From: Citrobacter portucalensis
Lineage (GTDB): Bacteria; Pseudomonadota; Gammaproteobacteria; Enterobacterales; Enterobacteriaceae
Reading direction: 5' to 3'
Length of the DNA: 64,000 nt
Assembly: GCF_002042885.1 (NCBI RefSeq)
Contig: NZ_MVFY01000005.1
Span: forward strand, 62,001-126,000
Shown: piece by piece, positions 26,992 through 36,891 of the stretch
Numbering within the stretch: position 1 is the stretch's first letter
Layout of the letters: every line of letters starts with the position of its first letter
The notes under the pieces: generated by a model
Seen by the model: only the letters and a program-made list of their open reading frames with translations
Told to the model about the DNA's origin: nothing
The model's database searches: none
Made by a program: the position numbers and the translations under genes

Positions 26992-29478
26992 TTACTGGCA
27001 TGAGTATGTCTTACTGGCATCAATTTCCTGATTGAAGGAGATTGTGCAGTAACGTCCTTGTTGTTTATCAATGGCAACTTTGATTTTTGCAGGCACGTCA
27101 TTAGTACGAATAAACAACATACTGCCTTGCCCAACCAGACCAATGTTTTCGCCCTGTTCGCTTTCGACCTCATAACCAAAGGTTAATGGTGATCCATCCG
27201 AGCGCAATGCTTTAAAGTACCAGGGTTTACGCTGGTCGGTATCAAATTGCGCTTTGACCACTGCCCCACGATATGGAGCAACACTTTTACGGTTACCCTG
27301 TAATTCTGTTTCGCTATTGGTATTAGAGACATCCAGTGTCAGCATATTCTCACGGTACGCACTCATACCATCATATACCACCGTACCTTTACTGTTTGTC
27401 TCCCGATATTTCTGCCCATTGATATAAGCGCCTTCAAGTCCGGGGGCGTCTACGATGGCGAAAGTCTCAGAAAGGTGGTTTGCCAGGTTTATACCGCCAG
27501 CCCATGCCACAATCCCACCGGAGATACTGCCACTGCTTTGTTTATATTTTGTGGATTGACTATAACTACCGTTAACCGTTGCAACAGGAGCACGCCACGT
27601 CACATTTGCCCCTGCGCTGGTTTCGCTGTCTTGTCGTTGATGGCTCAGGTTTACACCATAGTTAAATTGATCGCGATCGCCTGCGATCCCACTAATACCG
27701 GTATTATTTGATGCAAAACCATCATCATCAAATGTGGTCGAGTTAGAGAGATATACCTGTCGCCGTGGCGTGGATATACCATCTCCCCAGTTAAAGGGTA
27801 TGGAGATAAAGATGTTGAAACGTTTATCTTCATTATGATCTTCATCGTAGGTTTGGCTAGCAGAAAGCGTATAGCTAATCCGTTGCCAACTATTGGTGTA
27901 GCTCAGTTGATAATCTTTATTACTACCGCTACGTCCCCAGTAGTCACGCCATAATGTGCTTAATGATACGGATCCCCACCCCTCAGGAAGCGATTGATTG
28001 ATGTTGGCTGTAAAACTGTTTTTACGACCGAAATCATACTGATAATAATCAGCAATATCGTAGACATCATTTTCATCACGATGATAACTGTTTTTATTAT
28101 TCGCCCATACGTGATCGTTAAATGTACGATAGTCACGAGAAGAATATCGGTATGCCGCTAAACCAAATCGCGTCCCTGTCTGCGTAAGATATTTATTCCA
28201 CGCAACCTGGTAACTCTGGCCATCAAAAACGTCACCATTATCCTGTTTACTATGTGACTGCGTGGCGTCAAAAGAAACAGCGCCAATGCGCGTATTCCAG
28301 CCTGTTCCCAGCGTAAAGGCATTATAGTTATCCCCTAGCATTGTGCCGCCATACAGCGTTAATAGATTATTAAAGCCATACTGATAACTGGCCTGAACGA
28401 AATCACTTTGGTTGCTGGCACCTTCAATATGGCTGCGACCCGCGACAAAATCATACTTTGACACACCAGGCTGCAACATATTGGGTACAGACGAATAAGG
28501 AACCAGATAGGTCGTAACGGTACCATCCGCTTCTTTCACGCTAACGTCGAGGTCCGACCCACCGCCTGCTAACTGCAAATCGGCAATTGAGAAGGGGCCC
28601 GGCGGTACCTCTTTTTGATAGACAACAAAACCATTTTGTTCAATAGTGACAAGGGCATTACTTTGTGCAATCCCTTGAACTAACGGCGTAAAATTCTGTT
28701 TTGAGTTCGGGAGCATCTGCATATCACGATATAAGCGTACCCCGCGAAACCGCACGGTATCAAAAATATCTGATGATGTGTACATATCGCCCGCGCGCAA
28801 TGTGCCCAAAATTTCCGGGATCCCGCGCTCCAAATAGAGAGTATTACTCTTCCACTCACCATTACTATCATCAGTCTTATTGTAACTAGCATCAGAATGT
28901 AGTTGCCAACCTAATAAATTCAATCCGCTATTAAAACGAGCAAAAGTATTTTTACTGTTACCGGAGTCTTTATAATCGCTATAGTATTGGCTCACATAAT
29001 AGGACGTATACAGCGCATTAATCCCCCGTTCCCAGTTTTCAGGCTCGACGTAACCGTATTCAAGTTCATTGACGAAAGCCTGCGGGACATTGAGATCAAG
29101 GCGAAATCGGCTCACATCAAAAGTCGCCCCTCCCCCCTGAAGTGCAGTTTTTAAAGGTACACATTGTGCATCTTTATCGACTTTAATCCCTTCAGACTTA
29201 ATCCCAAGACGATGAACGAGATCCCACGTCAAACACGTGTCATCAGGTTCATCTTTGACATTCAATTCATATTTCCCACGCCATTGGTTGTTAAGATAAA
29301 TATCTAGATCATAGGTTCCGGAAATCGGTTTTTCACCATCAAATCTAAAGTCACTGACCTTTTCACCCTTTAATCCCCCCATCATAAAATGGGTATCAAA
29401 TGTTTCTTCTTCAGCAAATAGTTGACCCGAGAACAACAGAAAAAATATCGCGGAAGCAAGTGGAGTTATCCTTAACAT
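26992..29478 (-). CDS. yehB: Fimbrial outer-membrane usher YehB
   Basis: An 828-residue usher that threads pilus subunits through the outer membrane. The signal peptide ends SGQLFA. An N-terminal chaperone-binding domain precedes a 24-strand barrel with plug (QPGVSKYDFVAGRS is a typical usher segment) and C-terminal domains with the CxxxF...C pair CTISFNQEIDASKTYSC. E. coli YehB has 826 residues. The start is ATG at 29478 with GAGG 7 nt upstream; the in-frame GTG at 29484 is too close to that site. AT content is higher than in flanking genes. Confidence 0.92.
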   Translation of the reverse strand: MLRITPLASAIFFLLFSGQLFAEEETFDTHFMMGGLKGEKVSDFRFDGEKPISGTYDLDIYLNNQWRGKYELNVKDEPDDTCLTWDLVHRLGIKSEGIKVDKDAQCVPLKTALQGGGATFDVSRFRLDLNVPQAFVNELEYGYVEPENWERGINALYTSYYVSQYYSDYKDSGNSKNTFARFNSGLNLLGWQLHSDASYNKTDDSNGEWKSNTLYLERGIPEILGTLRAGDMYTSSDIFDTVRFRGVRLYRDMQMLPNSKQNFTPLVQGIAQSNALVTIEQNGFVVYQKEVPPGPFSIADLQLAGGGSDLDVSVKEADGTVTTYLVPYSSVPNMLQPGVSKYDFVAGRSHIEGASNQSDFVQASYQYGFNNLLTLYGGTMLGDNYNAFTLGTGWNTRIGAVSFDATQSHSKQDNGDVFDGQSYQVAWNKYLTQTGTRFGLAAYRYSSRDYRTFNDHVWANNKNSYHRDENDVYDIADYYQYDFGRKNSFTANINQSLPEGWGSVSLSTLWRDYWGRSGSNKDYQLSYTNSWQRISYTLSASQTYDEDHNEDKRFNIFISIPFNWGDGISTPRRQVYLSNSTTFDDDGFASNNTGISGIAGDRDQFNYGVNLSHQRQDSETSAGANVTWRAPVATVNGSYSQSTKYKQSSGSISGGIVAWAGGINLANHLSETFAIVDAPGLEGAYINGQKYRETNSKGTVVYDGMSAYRENMLTLDVSNTNSETELQGNRKSVAPYRGAVVKAQFDTDQRKPWYFKALRSDGSPLTFGYEVESEQGENIGLVGQGSMLFIRTNDVPAKIKVAIDKQQGRYCTISFNQEIDASKTYSCQ

Positions 29479-29492
29479 GGCCACACCTCATA

Positions 29493-30176
29493 TTATTTAA
29501 CTCTGATCGTATCGCTAACATAATTACCGCGATCATCAATAATAGTCACAACATACTGATTGCTGCCATTGTTTCTCAGTTGGAGAAGTTGACTGGATAA
29601 TGGTGGCAATAAAATAGTTTTACCATTTAACTGAACTTTGTTCGCTTCAATCTTGGGGATGGTAATCCAGTTCGCAGTAGCATTATTTAAATTTAACCCG
29701 CCATTGCCGCGAGAAAAACTTAACTTTTTAATGCTATTTTGTGTGACCGACTCAATACCCTTAGGTCGGTACAGCATTTTTAATCTGTTCTGCATGGCAA
29801 ATTTTAGCGTATTCTTCCCATCTTGATTATTTGTATTTGGGGGTATATCCAGCACATTAAAATAAAAAAGACTTTCTTTATCATTTGGTAAGTTATTGGC
29901 GATTTTTTTGATTTTTATTTGCTGACCTGAATTACCTTTAACACGGATAACCGGCGGAGTCAGCAAAAATGGTACATCTATTTTTTCCGGAGGTAATGTA
30001 GTATCGCCATCATCAATCCAGGATTGTACCAGTGATGCCCTGGTACTCTCATTCATCAACTGAACGACAATTTCTTTTTGATCAGCCGGATAAATAACAC
30101 GGGTGCCATAAATCACGATATCAGCGTGTGCCGGGAGCGTCAGTGCTATCAGGCCTGAAAGTAAAATCCGTTTCAT
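29493..30176 (-). CDS. yehC: Periplasmic fimbrial chaperone YehC
   Basis: A 227-residue PapD-type chaperone with signal peptide ending LPAHA and two immunoglobulin-like domains. The family pattern RVIYPADQKE at the first strand and LFYFNVLDIPP in the middle are visible. It captures pilin subunits and delivers them to the usher encoded just downstream (14 bp). AAGGT precedes the ATG. A strong hairpin separates it from the pilin gene upstream. Confidence 0.92.
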   Translation of the reverse strand: MKRILLSGLIALTLPAHADIVIYGTRVIYPADQKEIVVQLMNESTRASLVQSWIDDGDTTLPPEKIDVPFLLTPPVIRVKGNSGQQIKIKKIANNLPNDKESLFYFNVLDIPPNTNNQDGKNTLKFAMQNRLKMLYRPKGIESVTQNSIKKLSFSRGNGGLNLNNATANWITIPKIEANKVQLNGKTILLPPLSSQLLQLRNNGSNQYVVTIIDDRGNYVSDTIRVK

Positions 30177-30198
30177 AATACACTACCTTATTGATAGC

Positions 30199-30230
30199 GC
30201 TATATTGTCGAGTCATCCCGACAATATAGC
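30199..30230 (-). other. 12-bp hairpin between major pilin and chaperone genes
   Basis: GCTATATTGTCG pairs perfectly with CGACAATATAGC around an 8-nt loop. No T-run follows, so it is not a standard terminator. Such a hairpin after the major subunit gene could stabilise the pilin mRNA end or reduce read-through into yehC-yehB. Confidence 0.7.
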
Positions 30231-30239
30231 CATTTAGAA

Positions 30240-30818
30240 TTAATCAGTTTCAACAGTAAATTTTATCGTAGATTTTACATCGCCAGCTTTAACAACCTGA
30301 GCCAGTCGCGCCCATCGCGCATCAAATTTCAAGGTGTACTTGACACCTTCATTTCCAATGGACTCACCTTTCAACCCGCTAACATCCACAACCTGGTCGT
30401 TCTCGTTGATATTAACGAAACTCGTGGCGGTGTTATAAAAATCAACAGCGAACCCTACGCCGGTAGTATCGCCACCATCATCCTGTAATAATCCCGGATG
30501 TTCCGAGAATTTAGTTGGTGAAAAGGTAATATTTTTCAACTCTACCGTAGACGGACAAATAATTTCAATTGAATCTGCATCGGTATTCCACACTTTTGTA
30601 CTGCTAACAGCGCCGATACCAATTTTATACACATCAGAAGTTGAAATTGTACCCATGTCAATAATTGCAGAGTCACCACCATTGGAATTAAAATGACAAG
30701 ATGACCCTTCTACTGTCGCTTGAATGATTAACTGTCCCTCATCAGTAATTTCAGCAGCATGCGCCATACCGACAGATAAAAATGGTAACATCGCCAAAGA
30801 AATAATGGATCTTTTCAT
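30240..30818 (-). CDS. yehD: Major fimbrial subunit, YehD-like
   Basis: A 192-residue pilin with signal peptide ending AHAAE, a first cysteine in GSSCHFN, a second in EIICPST, and the C-terminal beta-strand ending KFTVETD. It is first in the yehD-yehC-yehB-yehA operon, and E. coli YehD is of similar size (about 180). AAGGAA precedes the ATG. About 270 bp of very AT-rich DNA upstream would hold its promoter; H-NS silencing is likely but inferred only from composition. Confidence 0.82.
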   Translation of the reverse strand: MKRSIISLAMLPFLSVGMAHAAEITDEGQLIIQATVEGSSCHFNSNGGDSAIIDMGTISTSDVYKIGIGAVSSTKVWNTDADSIEIICPSTVELKNITFSPTKFSEHPGLLQDDGGDTTGVGFAVDFYNTATSFVNINENDQVVDVSGLKGESIGNEGVKYTLKFDARWARLAQVVKAGDVKSTIKFTVETD

Positions 30819-31036
30819 AGGTCATTCCTTATTAATTTTAATAAACACATCCTTTTAACAACTTCGAAATCAAAATGTCACGAGAATAATTTTGACGCAA
30901 TGTGAAATGATGTTTTATTTGATTTAACGCAAATTTCACTAAGCATTATTTAAGCATAAGATAATACTTATTTAAGTAATTCACGATAATAATAAATAAC
31001 GGAAAGCAAATGTAATAGAAGGGAAAATTAAAGAGG

Positions 31037-31065
31037 CGGCAGTATTACGCTGGGTAAAACTGCCG
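31037..31065 (-). terminator. Hairpin after yehE
   Basis: CGGCAGT and ACTGCCG form a 7-bp stem 26 bp after the yehE stop. On the minus strand CTCTTTAATTTT follows, a weak T-rich tail. Confidence 0.5.
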
Positions 31066-31090
31066 TTTGACAAGATTCATTCTGAGGTCA

Positions 31091-31384
31091 TTAATCGTAG
31101 GTATTGAGCACTATTTGCCGTGTCGTATCACCCGGTAACATCACACGTTGCGTATTGACACCCCGGTAGTTTGGTTTGTCGCTTCCAACCGTCAATCGAA
31201 CCGCATCTACCTGGCAATCATTTTGAGGCTCGCCACCTGTCATATCGATATGGCAGGTGGACTCAACAACATGCCCGATGATTGTTAACTTTCCATCGAT
31301 TGTATCAGAAGCCAAAGCCTGCAAACTCATTCCATAAGCCAGAGTAATAACTCCCAAGAATAAACTTTTCTTCATTGTGTTCAT
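31091..31384 (-). CDS. yehE: YehE-like small secreted protein (DUF2574)
   Basis: A 97-residue protein with signal peptide ending SLQALA, two cysteines (STCHIDM and NDCQVDA) and the C-terminal pattern TRQIVLNTYD, matching E. coli YehE (93 aa), which ends RRIVLNRYD. It is likely periplasmic; the function is unknown, although its place beside the fimbrial operon is conserved. Two starts are possible, ATG 31384 or 31375; the second gives a length nearer to E. coli while the first is closer to GGAA. Confidence 0.8.
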   Translation of the reverse strand: MNTMKKSLFLGVITLAYGMSLQALASDTIDGKLTIIGHVVESTCHIDMTGGEPQNDCQVDAVRLTVGSDKPNYRGVNTQRVMLPGDTTRQIVLNTYD

Positions 31385-31586
31385 TATTCCTGTAATGGGT
31401 GGGAAACAGCGTACAAGCCGCCTGCACTGAGTATTATCAGTTAACTCCCCTATTTGAACCAATTGAAATTGTAGATTAATGAGATAGATTTGATCAATTG
31501 TAATGATGCATTGAGGTGATTTATTCGGAAAAAGGCATGAATTATAAACGCAGAGTGAACAATATCGTAAGATTTTTAAATTTAAT

Positions 31587-31625
31587 ATATTCACCGCATC
31601 AATAACACATTGATACGGTGAATAT
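31587..31625 (-). terminator. Long hairpin after mrp
   Basis: ATATTCACCGCATCAA and TTGATACGGTGAATAT form a 16-bp stem with one wobble, 15 bp after the mrp stop. The tail is AT-rich but not a clean T-run. Confidence 0.55.
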
Positions 31626-31640
31626 CTGTAACGCTATAAA

Positions 31641-32750
31641 TTACACCGCGCGGAAGGCAATCTCGCCCGGAATAACTTCTCCTTGCCAGTAGAGCTGTGC
31701 AGCCACTCGTCCTGCCAGGTCGCGGTAAATAGCAGTAAATTCGCTATCAGGACGGCTAATCACCGTCGGCGTACCACGATCGAGATCCTCACGCAGAGAA
31801 ATATGCAGTGGCATCTGTCCCAGCAGTTGAGTGTGATACTGCTCAGCCAACTTCTGTGCCCCACCGGTACCAAAGATCGGTTCATGGTGACCGCAGTTGC
31901 TGCAAATATGCATACTCATATTCTCAACAATACCCAGTACCGGCACTTCGACTTTTTCGAACATCACGATGCCCTTTTTTGCATCGATCAGCGCGATGTC
32001 CTGCGGCGTAGTGACAACAACTGCGCCCGTTACCGGAATGTTCTGCGCCAGCGTCAGCTGGATGTCACCGGTGCCCGGCGGCATATCCAGTACCAGATAA
32101 TCAAGATCCGGCCATAAGGTTTCCTGCAACATCTGCAGCAGCGCTTTGCTGGCCATCGGGCCGCGCCATACCATCGCGTTATCGTCAGTGACCAGATAAC
32201 CAATGGAGTTCGTTGCCAGACCATGAGACATGATCGGTGCCATGTGGGTACCATCTGGCGAGGTTGGACGCTGGTTTTCCGCGCCAAGCATTGTCGGGAT
32301 AGACGGACCATAAATATCAGCGTCCAGAATCCCTACCTTCGCCCCTTCTGCAGCCAGCGCCAGCGCCAGGTTCACGGCGGTAGAGGATTTACCCACACCA
32401 CCTTTACCTGAACTGACGGCGATGATGTTTTTCACACCATTAATACCCGGCTGGTTTTTCACGCGCTTCAGCGTCGCGATGTTATGCGACAGTTTCCAGT
32501 CGATCGCTTTAGCACCGGTAATACGCAGCAGATCGGCGCTACATTGCTCTTTTAAGTCCTCAAACGCGCTATGCCAGACAAACGGCATGACCAGCTCAAC
32601 GTGCAACGTGTCATCCATCCAGGCGACGTGGTGCAACGCTTTAAGCGTCGTCAGATTATGCTTCAGGGTTGAATGCTGAAAATTCGCCAGCGTCCCGGCA
32701 ACCATGGCGCGCAGGGTCTCTGGTGATTTGGCCTGGGATTGTGCGTTCAT
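31641..32750 (-). CDS. mrp: Iron-sulfur cluster carrier Mrp/ApbC
   Basis: P-loop ATPase that binds and transfers Fe-S clusters, in the cytoplasm. The start at 32750 gives 369 residues as in E. coli; the frame open further upstream is rejected. An N-terminal MIP18/DUF59-like domain (1-100) precedes the deviant Walker A SSGKGGVGKSS (about 107-117). The cluster-binding CSNCG is near residue 283. It is divergent from metG, as in K-12. Confidence 0.97.
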   Translation of the reverse strand: MNAQSQAKSPETLRAMVAGTLANFQHSTLKHNLTTLKALHHVAWMDDTLHVELVMPFVWHSAFEDLKEQCSADLLRITGAKAIDWKLSHNIATLKRVKNQPGINGVKNIIAVSSGKGGVGKSSTAVNLALALAAEGAKVGILDADIYGPSIPTMLGAENQRPTSPDGTHMAPIMSHGLATNSIGYLVTDDNAMVWRGPMASKALLQMLQETLWPDLDYLVLDMPPGTGDIQLTLAQNIPVTGAVVVTTPQDIALIDAKKGIVMFEKVEVPVLGIVENMSMHICSNCGHHEPIFGTGGAQKLAEQYHTQLLGQMPLHISLREDLDRGTPTVISRPDSEFTAIYRDLAGRVAAQLYWQGEVIPGEIAFRAV

Positions 32751-32914
32751 CCCGACTCCTTTTTGTTGTTCTGAATATACAATAGTCACCAGGTAGTTTA
32801 CTCCAACCGCAACAATTATTCATTTACGGATAAATGCCCTTATCGCTTGGCGCAGTAATTACCATTTTGGTACTATCAAAGCCCTTTTCACTACAAAAGA
32901 AGTAATTGCCCACT

Positions 32915-34948
32915 ATGACTCAAGTCGCGAAGAAAATTCTGGTAACGTGCGCGCTGCCGTACGCCAACGGCTCAATCCACCTCGGCCATATGCTGGAGCA
33001 CATCCAGGCTGATGTCTGGGTCCGTTACCAGCGAATGCGCGGCCACCAGGTTAACTTCATCTGCGCGGACGACGCACACGGTACGCCAATCATGCTGAAA
33101 GCACAGCAGCTTGGGATCACGCCAGAGCAGATGATCGGTGAAATGAGTCAGGAGCATCAGACTGATTTTGCAGGTTTTGACATCAGCTATGACAACTACC
33201 ACTCAACGCACAGCGAAGAGAACCGTGAGTTGTCTGAGCTGATTTATACTCGCCTGAAGGAGAACGGTTTTATTAAGAACCGTACAATCTCCCAGCTTTA
33301 CGATCCGGAAAAAGGCATGTTCCTGCCGGACCGTTTCGTTAAAGGCACCTGCCCGAAATGTAAGTCTCCGGATCAGTACGGCGATAACTGTGAAGTCTGC
33401 GGCGCAACCTACAGCCCGACCGAACTTATCGAGCCGAAATCCGTCGTGTCTGGCGCAACGCCGGTGATGCGTGACTCCGAACACTTCTTCTTTGATCTGC
33501 CGTCATTCAGCGAAATGCTGCAGGCGTGGACGCGCAGCGGCGCGTTACAGGAGCAGGTCGCCAACAAAATGCAGGAATGGTTCGAATCCGGCCTGCAACA
33601 GTGGGATATCTCTCGCGATTCCCCGTACTTCGGTTTTGAAATCCCGAATGCGCCTGGCAAGTACTTCTATGTCTGGCTGGACGCGCCAATTGGCTATATG
33701 GGTTCATTCAAAAACCTGTGCGATAAGCGCGGTGACACCACCAGTTTTGACGAGTACTGGAAGAAAGATTCTGACGCCGAGCTGTATCACTTCATCGGTA
33801 AGGATATCGTTTACTTCCACAGCCTGTTCTGGCCTGCCATGCTGGAAGGCAGCAACTTCCGTAAGCCGACCAACCTGTTCGTACACGGTTATGTGACGGT
33901 GAACGGCGCGAAGATGTCCAAATCTCGCGGCACCTTCATTAAGGCCAGCACCTGGCTGAAGCACTTCGATGCCGACAGCCTGCGCTACTACTACACCGCG
34001 AAGCTTTCTTCACGTATTGATGACATCGACCTGAACCTGGAAGACTTTGTCCAACGCGTTAACGCCGATATCGTCAACAAAGTAGTCAACCTGGCATCCC
34101 GTAACGCCGGCTTTATTGCTAAGCGTTTTGACGGCGTTCTAGCGACTGAGCTGGCCGATCCGGCGCTGTATAAAACCTTCACCGACGCCGCAGCGATGAT
34201 TGGCGAAGCATGGGAAAGCCGTGAATTTGGTAAAGCTATCCGTGAAATCATGGCGCTGGCCGACGTGGCAAACCGCTACGTTGACGAACAGGCACCGTGG
34301 GTCGTGGCTAAACAGGAAGGCCGCGATGCCGACCTGCAGGCGATCTGCTCGATGGGTATCAACCTGTTCCGCGTGCTGATGACCTACCTGAAACCGGTTC
34401 TGCCAACGCTTGCTGAACGTGTTGAAGCTTTCCTGAACAGCGAACTGAGCTGGGATGCCATTGAACAGCCACTGCTCGGCCACAAGGTCAACACCTTTAA
34501 AGCGCTGTACAATCGCATCGACATGAAACAAGTTGAAGCGCTGGTTGAGGCGTCGAAAGAAGAAGTGAAAGCAGCTGCAGCACCGGTTACCGGCCCGCTG
34601 GCTGATGACCCGATTCAGGAAACCATCACCTTTGACGATTTCGCCAAAGTTGACCTGCGTGTAGCGCTGATTGAAAACGCCGAATTCGTGGAAGGTTCCG
34701 ACAAACTGCTGCGTCTGACGCTGGATCTCGGTGGTGAGAAACGTAACGTCTTCTCTGGTATTCGTTCTGCGTATCCAGATCCGCAGGTCCTGATTGGCCG
34801 CCAGACCATTATGGTTGCCAACCTGGCACCACGTAAGATGCGCTTCGGCATTTCCGAAGGGATGGTGATGGCCGCAGGTCCTGGCGGGAAAGATATCTTC
34901 CTGTTAAGCCCGGACGAAGGTGCAAAACCAGGCCAACAGGTGAAGTAA
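32915..34948 (+). CDS. metG: Methionyl-tRNA synthetase
   Basis: Class I aminoacyl-tRNA synthetase, 677 residues as in E. coli. The HIGH-type motif is HLGH (22-25), KMSKS lies at about 333, and the zinc knuckle has CPKCKSP and NCEVCG cysteines. The C-terminal EMAP-like tRNA-binding domain (from about residue 575, [13 protein letters not shown]) mediates dimer formation. ATG at 32915 is chosen; TTG nine bases upstream is rejected because the E. coli protein starts MTQVAKK. Confidence 0.98.
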   Translation: MTQVAKKILVTCALPYANGSIHLGHMLEHIQADVWVRYQRMRGHQVNFICADDAHGTPIMLKAQQLGITPEQMIGEMSQEHQTDFAGFDISYDNYHSTHSEENRELSELIYTRLKENGFIKNRTISQLYDPEKGMFLPDRFVKGTCPKCKSPDQYGDNCEVCGATYSPTELIEPKSVVSGATPVMRDSEHFFFDLPSFSEMLQAWTRSGALQEQVANKMQEWFESGLQQWDISRDSPYFGFEIPNAPGKYFYVWLDAPIGYMGSFKNLCDKRGDTTSFDEYWKKDSDAELYHFIGKDIVYFHSLFWPAMLEGSNFRKPTNLFVHGYVTVNGAKMSKSRGTFIKASTWLKHFDADSLRYYYTAKLSSRIDDIDLNLEDFVQRVNADIVNKVVNLASRNAGFIAKRFDGVLATELADPALYKTFTDAAAMIGEAWESREFGKAIREIMALADVANRYVDEQAPWVVAKQEGRDADLQAICSMGINLFRVLMTYLKPVLPTLAERVEAFLNSELSWDAIEQPLLGHKVNTFKALYNRIDMKQVEALVEASKEEVKAAAAPVTGPLADDPIQETITFDDFAKVDLRVALIENAEFVEGSDKLLRLTLDLGGEKRNVFSGIRSAYPDPQVLIGRQTIMVANLAPRKMRFGISEGMVMAAGPGGKDIFLLSPDEGAKPGQQVK

Positions 34949-34960
34949 ATCAAACATCTC

Positions 34961-34988
34961 AAGCGCTGCAACCGCAGCGCTTTTTTTT
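34961..34988 (+). terminator. Rho-independent terminator of metG
   Basis: AGCGCTGC-AACC-GCAGCGCT followed by T8, shortly after the stop codon. Confidence 0.93.
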
Positions 34989-35152
34989 CTACGCAAGTGC
35001 TTCCTCTAATCTTAACCCCTGCTCCATTTTCGGACTGCTTCGTTGTTAATATTAGATTTATTCTATACTGCTCTGGTATCAAGGTAGTCCGGGCTCACCA
35101 GATTCGTGGACGTTATTATTTAACATCCGATATTCATGAAATGGAGTTTTAC

Positions 35153-35611
35153 ATGAAAGCGTTACAAAAATTATTTTCTCTCGCCGTGGCATCGATTGTG
35201 GTTTTTTCCCTGGCGGGATGTGGTGATAAAGAAGAGACAAAAACATTCAATGCCAACATTAATGGTTCTGATATCACCGTCTCTTACACCTATAAAGGTG
35301 ATAAGGTCCTGAAGCAAATCTCCGAAAGTAAAATTAGCTATGCGTCAGTCGGTGCCAGCAATAAAGAGGAAGCAGCAAAAGTATTCGACGCATTAAGCGC
35401 CAAATATCAGAACATTCCTGGCATAGAAGAAAAACTCACCTATTCAGATACCTACGCGCAAGAAAATGTCACTATCGATATGGAAAAAGTTGATATAAAA
35501 GCGTTGCAGGCCATTTCAGGGATGAAGCTATCTGAAAACGCCGATAAAAACATCAGCATGAAGCAAATGCAAACGGTAATGGAATCGGCGGGTTTTAAAG
35601 AAGTGAAGTAA
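35153..35611 (+). CDS. yehR: YehR family lipoprotein (DUF1307)
   Basis: A 152-residue lipoprotein with lipobox SLAGC (cysteine 23) followed by GDKEE, and the DUF1307 block KLTYSDTYAQENVTIDMEKVD. It closely matches E. coli YehR (153 aa). The residue after the cysteine is G, so outer-membrane sorting is likely. The function is unknown. In K-12 a run of genes (yehF to yehQ) separates metG from yehR; here they are adjacent. Confidence 0.93.
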   Translation: MKALQKLFSLAVASIVVFSLAGCGDKEETKTFNANINGSDITVSYTYKGDKVLKQISESKISYASVGASNKEEAAKVFDALSAKYQNIPGIEEKLTYSDTYAQENVTIDMEKVDIKALQAISGMKLSENADKNISMKQMQTVMESAGFKEVK

Positions 35612-35617
35612 ACCATT

Positions 35618-35653
35618 GGCGACCCGATGTTAATCGGCGTCGCCCATTTTTTC
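35618..35653 (+). terminator. Terminator of yehR
   Basis: GGCGACCCGAT and ATCGGCGTCGCC form an imperfect stem followed by ATTTTTTCTTT. It lies between convergent yehR and yehS. Confidence 0.78.
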
Positions 35654-35654
35654 T

Positions 35655-36125
35655 TTATGGCTTCGCGTTATGTACCCGTGATGTCAAACCACGCAGAAAA
35701 TAACGCAGGAACTGATCGCCGCATTCGCGATAGTTCTTATGATCAGGTGCACGCATCATGGCGGTAATTTCCGGCATCGACACACGGAATTTCTGCTCGG
35801 TCATAATAGCCAGAATATCGTCGGTTTTCAGCGAAAAGGCGATACGCAGCTTTTTCAGCACCGTATTGTTATTAACACGACGCTCCAGCGCCAGTTCCGG
35901 TGCAGAATCATCTTTACCACGCAGATGATAAATCAGGCCGTTTAAAAAACCGGAGAGAATGATATCCGGGCAACGAACAAACCCAGCCTCATCTTCTTTT
36001 GTCATCCAGGTATCGAAACCTGCGGAGGTGGATTCCATGTCAGCAAGCGCAAGAATACGCACCATGTCGTTATTGTTCGCTTTCAGGGTGTAGCGCAGGC
36101 TACGAAGAATATCGTTACTTAGCAT
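35655..36125 (-). CDS. yehS: YehS, DUF1456 family protein
   Basis: A 156-residue cytosolic protein made of two copies of the DUF1456 helical unit: LRYTLKANNNDMVRILAL near the N-terminus and LRIAFSLKTDDILAIM in the second half. The length is that of E. coli. The start is ATG at 36125 (MLSNDILRS); the longer open frame is not used. The function is unknown. It begins 47 bp after the btsR stop on the same strand. Confidence 0.94.
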   Translation of the reverse strand: MLSNDILRSLRYTLKANNNDMVRILALADMESTSAGFDTWMTKEDEAGFVRCPDIILSGFLNGLIYHLRGKDDSAPELALERRVNNNTVLKKLRIAFSLKTDDILAIMTEQKFRVSMPEITAMMRAPDHKNYRECGDQFLRYFLRGLTSRVHNAKP

Positions 36126-36171
36126 AGAGCCTTCAACTGTCGGTGATGCAATGGCGCGCAGTGTATCAGTT

Positions 36172-36891
36172 TTACAGTCCAATCGCCTCTTTTAGACTTT
36201 TAAGATAACGACGACTCACCGGAACGGTCAGTCCGTTACGCAAAATCAGTTCCGCCTGACCGTTGTCTTCCAGACGGATCTCCTGCAATTGCGCCATATT
36301 TACCAGATATTGCCGATGACAACGCAGCAGAGGAGTACGGCTCTCCAGCGTCCTGAGCGTCAACTCAGTGAAGCCTTCTTTACCATCGCTGCTCGTCACA
36401 TACACACCACTCATGCGACTGCTGATAAACGCCACATCATCCATTTGCAGCAAATAAATCCGACTATGACCGCTGCACGGAATAAACTTCAGTGCCTGCT
36501 GATTTTCTGGCAGCAGTGATACATCCTGCTTGGTACGCTCCTGACGCAAACGGATTAGCGTTTTTTCCAGCCGTGCTTCTTCAATCGGCTTGAGCAGATA
36601 ATCAAACGCATGTTCTTCGAAGGCTTTCACCGCATACTCATCAAAGGCGGTCAGAAAAACAATGTACGGACGATGCTCGGGATCAAGCATGCCAACCATT
36701 TCCAGGCCGCTGATTCGCGGCATCTGAATATCAAGGAACAGAACATCCGGACGCAATTTATGCACCGCGCCAATGGCTTCCACCGCATTCGAACATTCAC
36801 CGACAATCTCGATGTCGCTTTGCTCTTGCAACAGGATCCGCAGATTCTCCCGGGCTAACGGTTCGTCATCGACAATCAGCACTTTGATCAT
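36172..36891 (-). CDS. btsR: LytTR response regulator BtsR (YehT)
   Basis: DNA-binding response regulator of the pyruvate-sensing BtsS/BtsR system, which in E. coli activates the pyruvate transporter gene btsT (yjiY). The receiver domain has D8, D9 and the phospho-acceptor in LFLDIQMP (about 54), T in LTAFDE and K in LLKPIEE. The C-terminal LytTR domain starts near residue 137. It has 239 residues as in E. coli. The start overlaps the btsS stop by 4 nt. Confidence 0.97.
   Translation of the reverse strand: MIKVLIVDDEPLARENLRILLQEQSDIEIVGECSNAVEAIGAVHKLRPDVLFLDIQMPRISGLEMVGMLDPEHRPYIVFLTAFDEYAVKAFEEHAFDYLLKPIEEARLEKTLIRLRQERTKQDVSLLPENQQALKFIPCSGHSRIYLLQMDDVAFISSRMSGVYVTSSDGKEGFTELTLRTLESRTPLLRCHRQYLVNMAQLQEIRLEDNGQAELILRNGLTVPVSRRYLKSLKEAIGL

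Noticed and set aside
26979-27179. Upstream extension of the YehA frame to 27179
   Set aside because: It runs into the 3' end of the usher gene and lacks a signal peptide; the ATG cluster at 26978-26984 follows AGGA and is followed by a signal peptide.
32751-32789. 13-codon extension of mrp
   Set aside because: Crosses the ribosome site of the true ATG at 32750; the E. coli protein is 369 residues.
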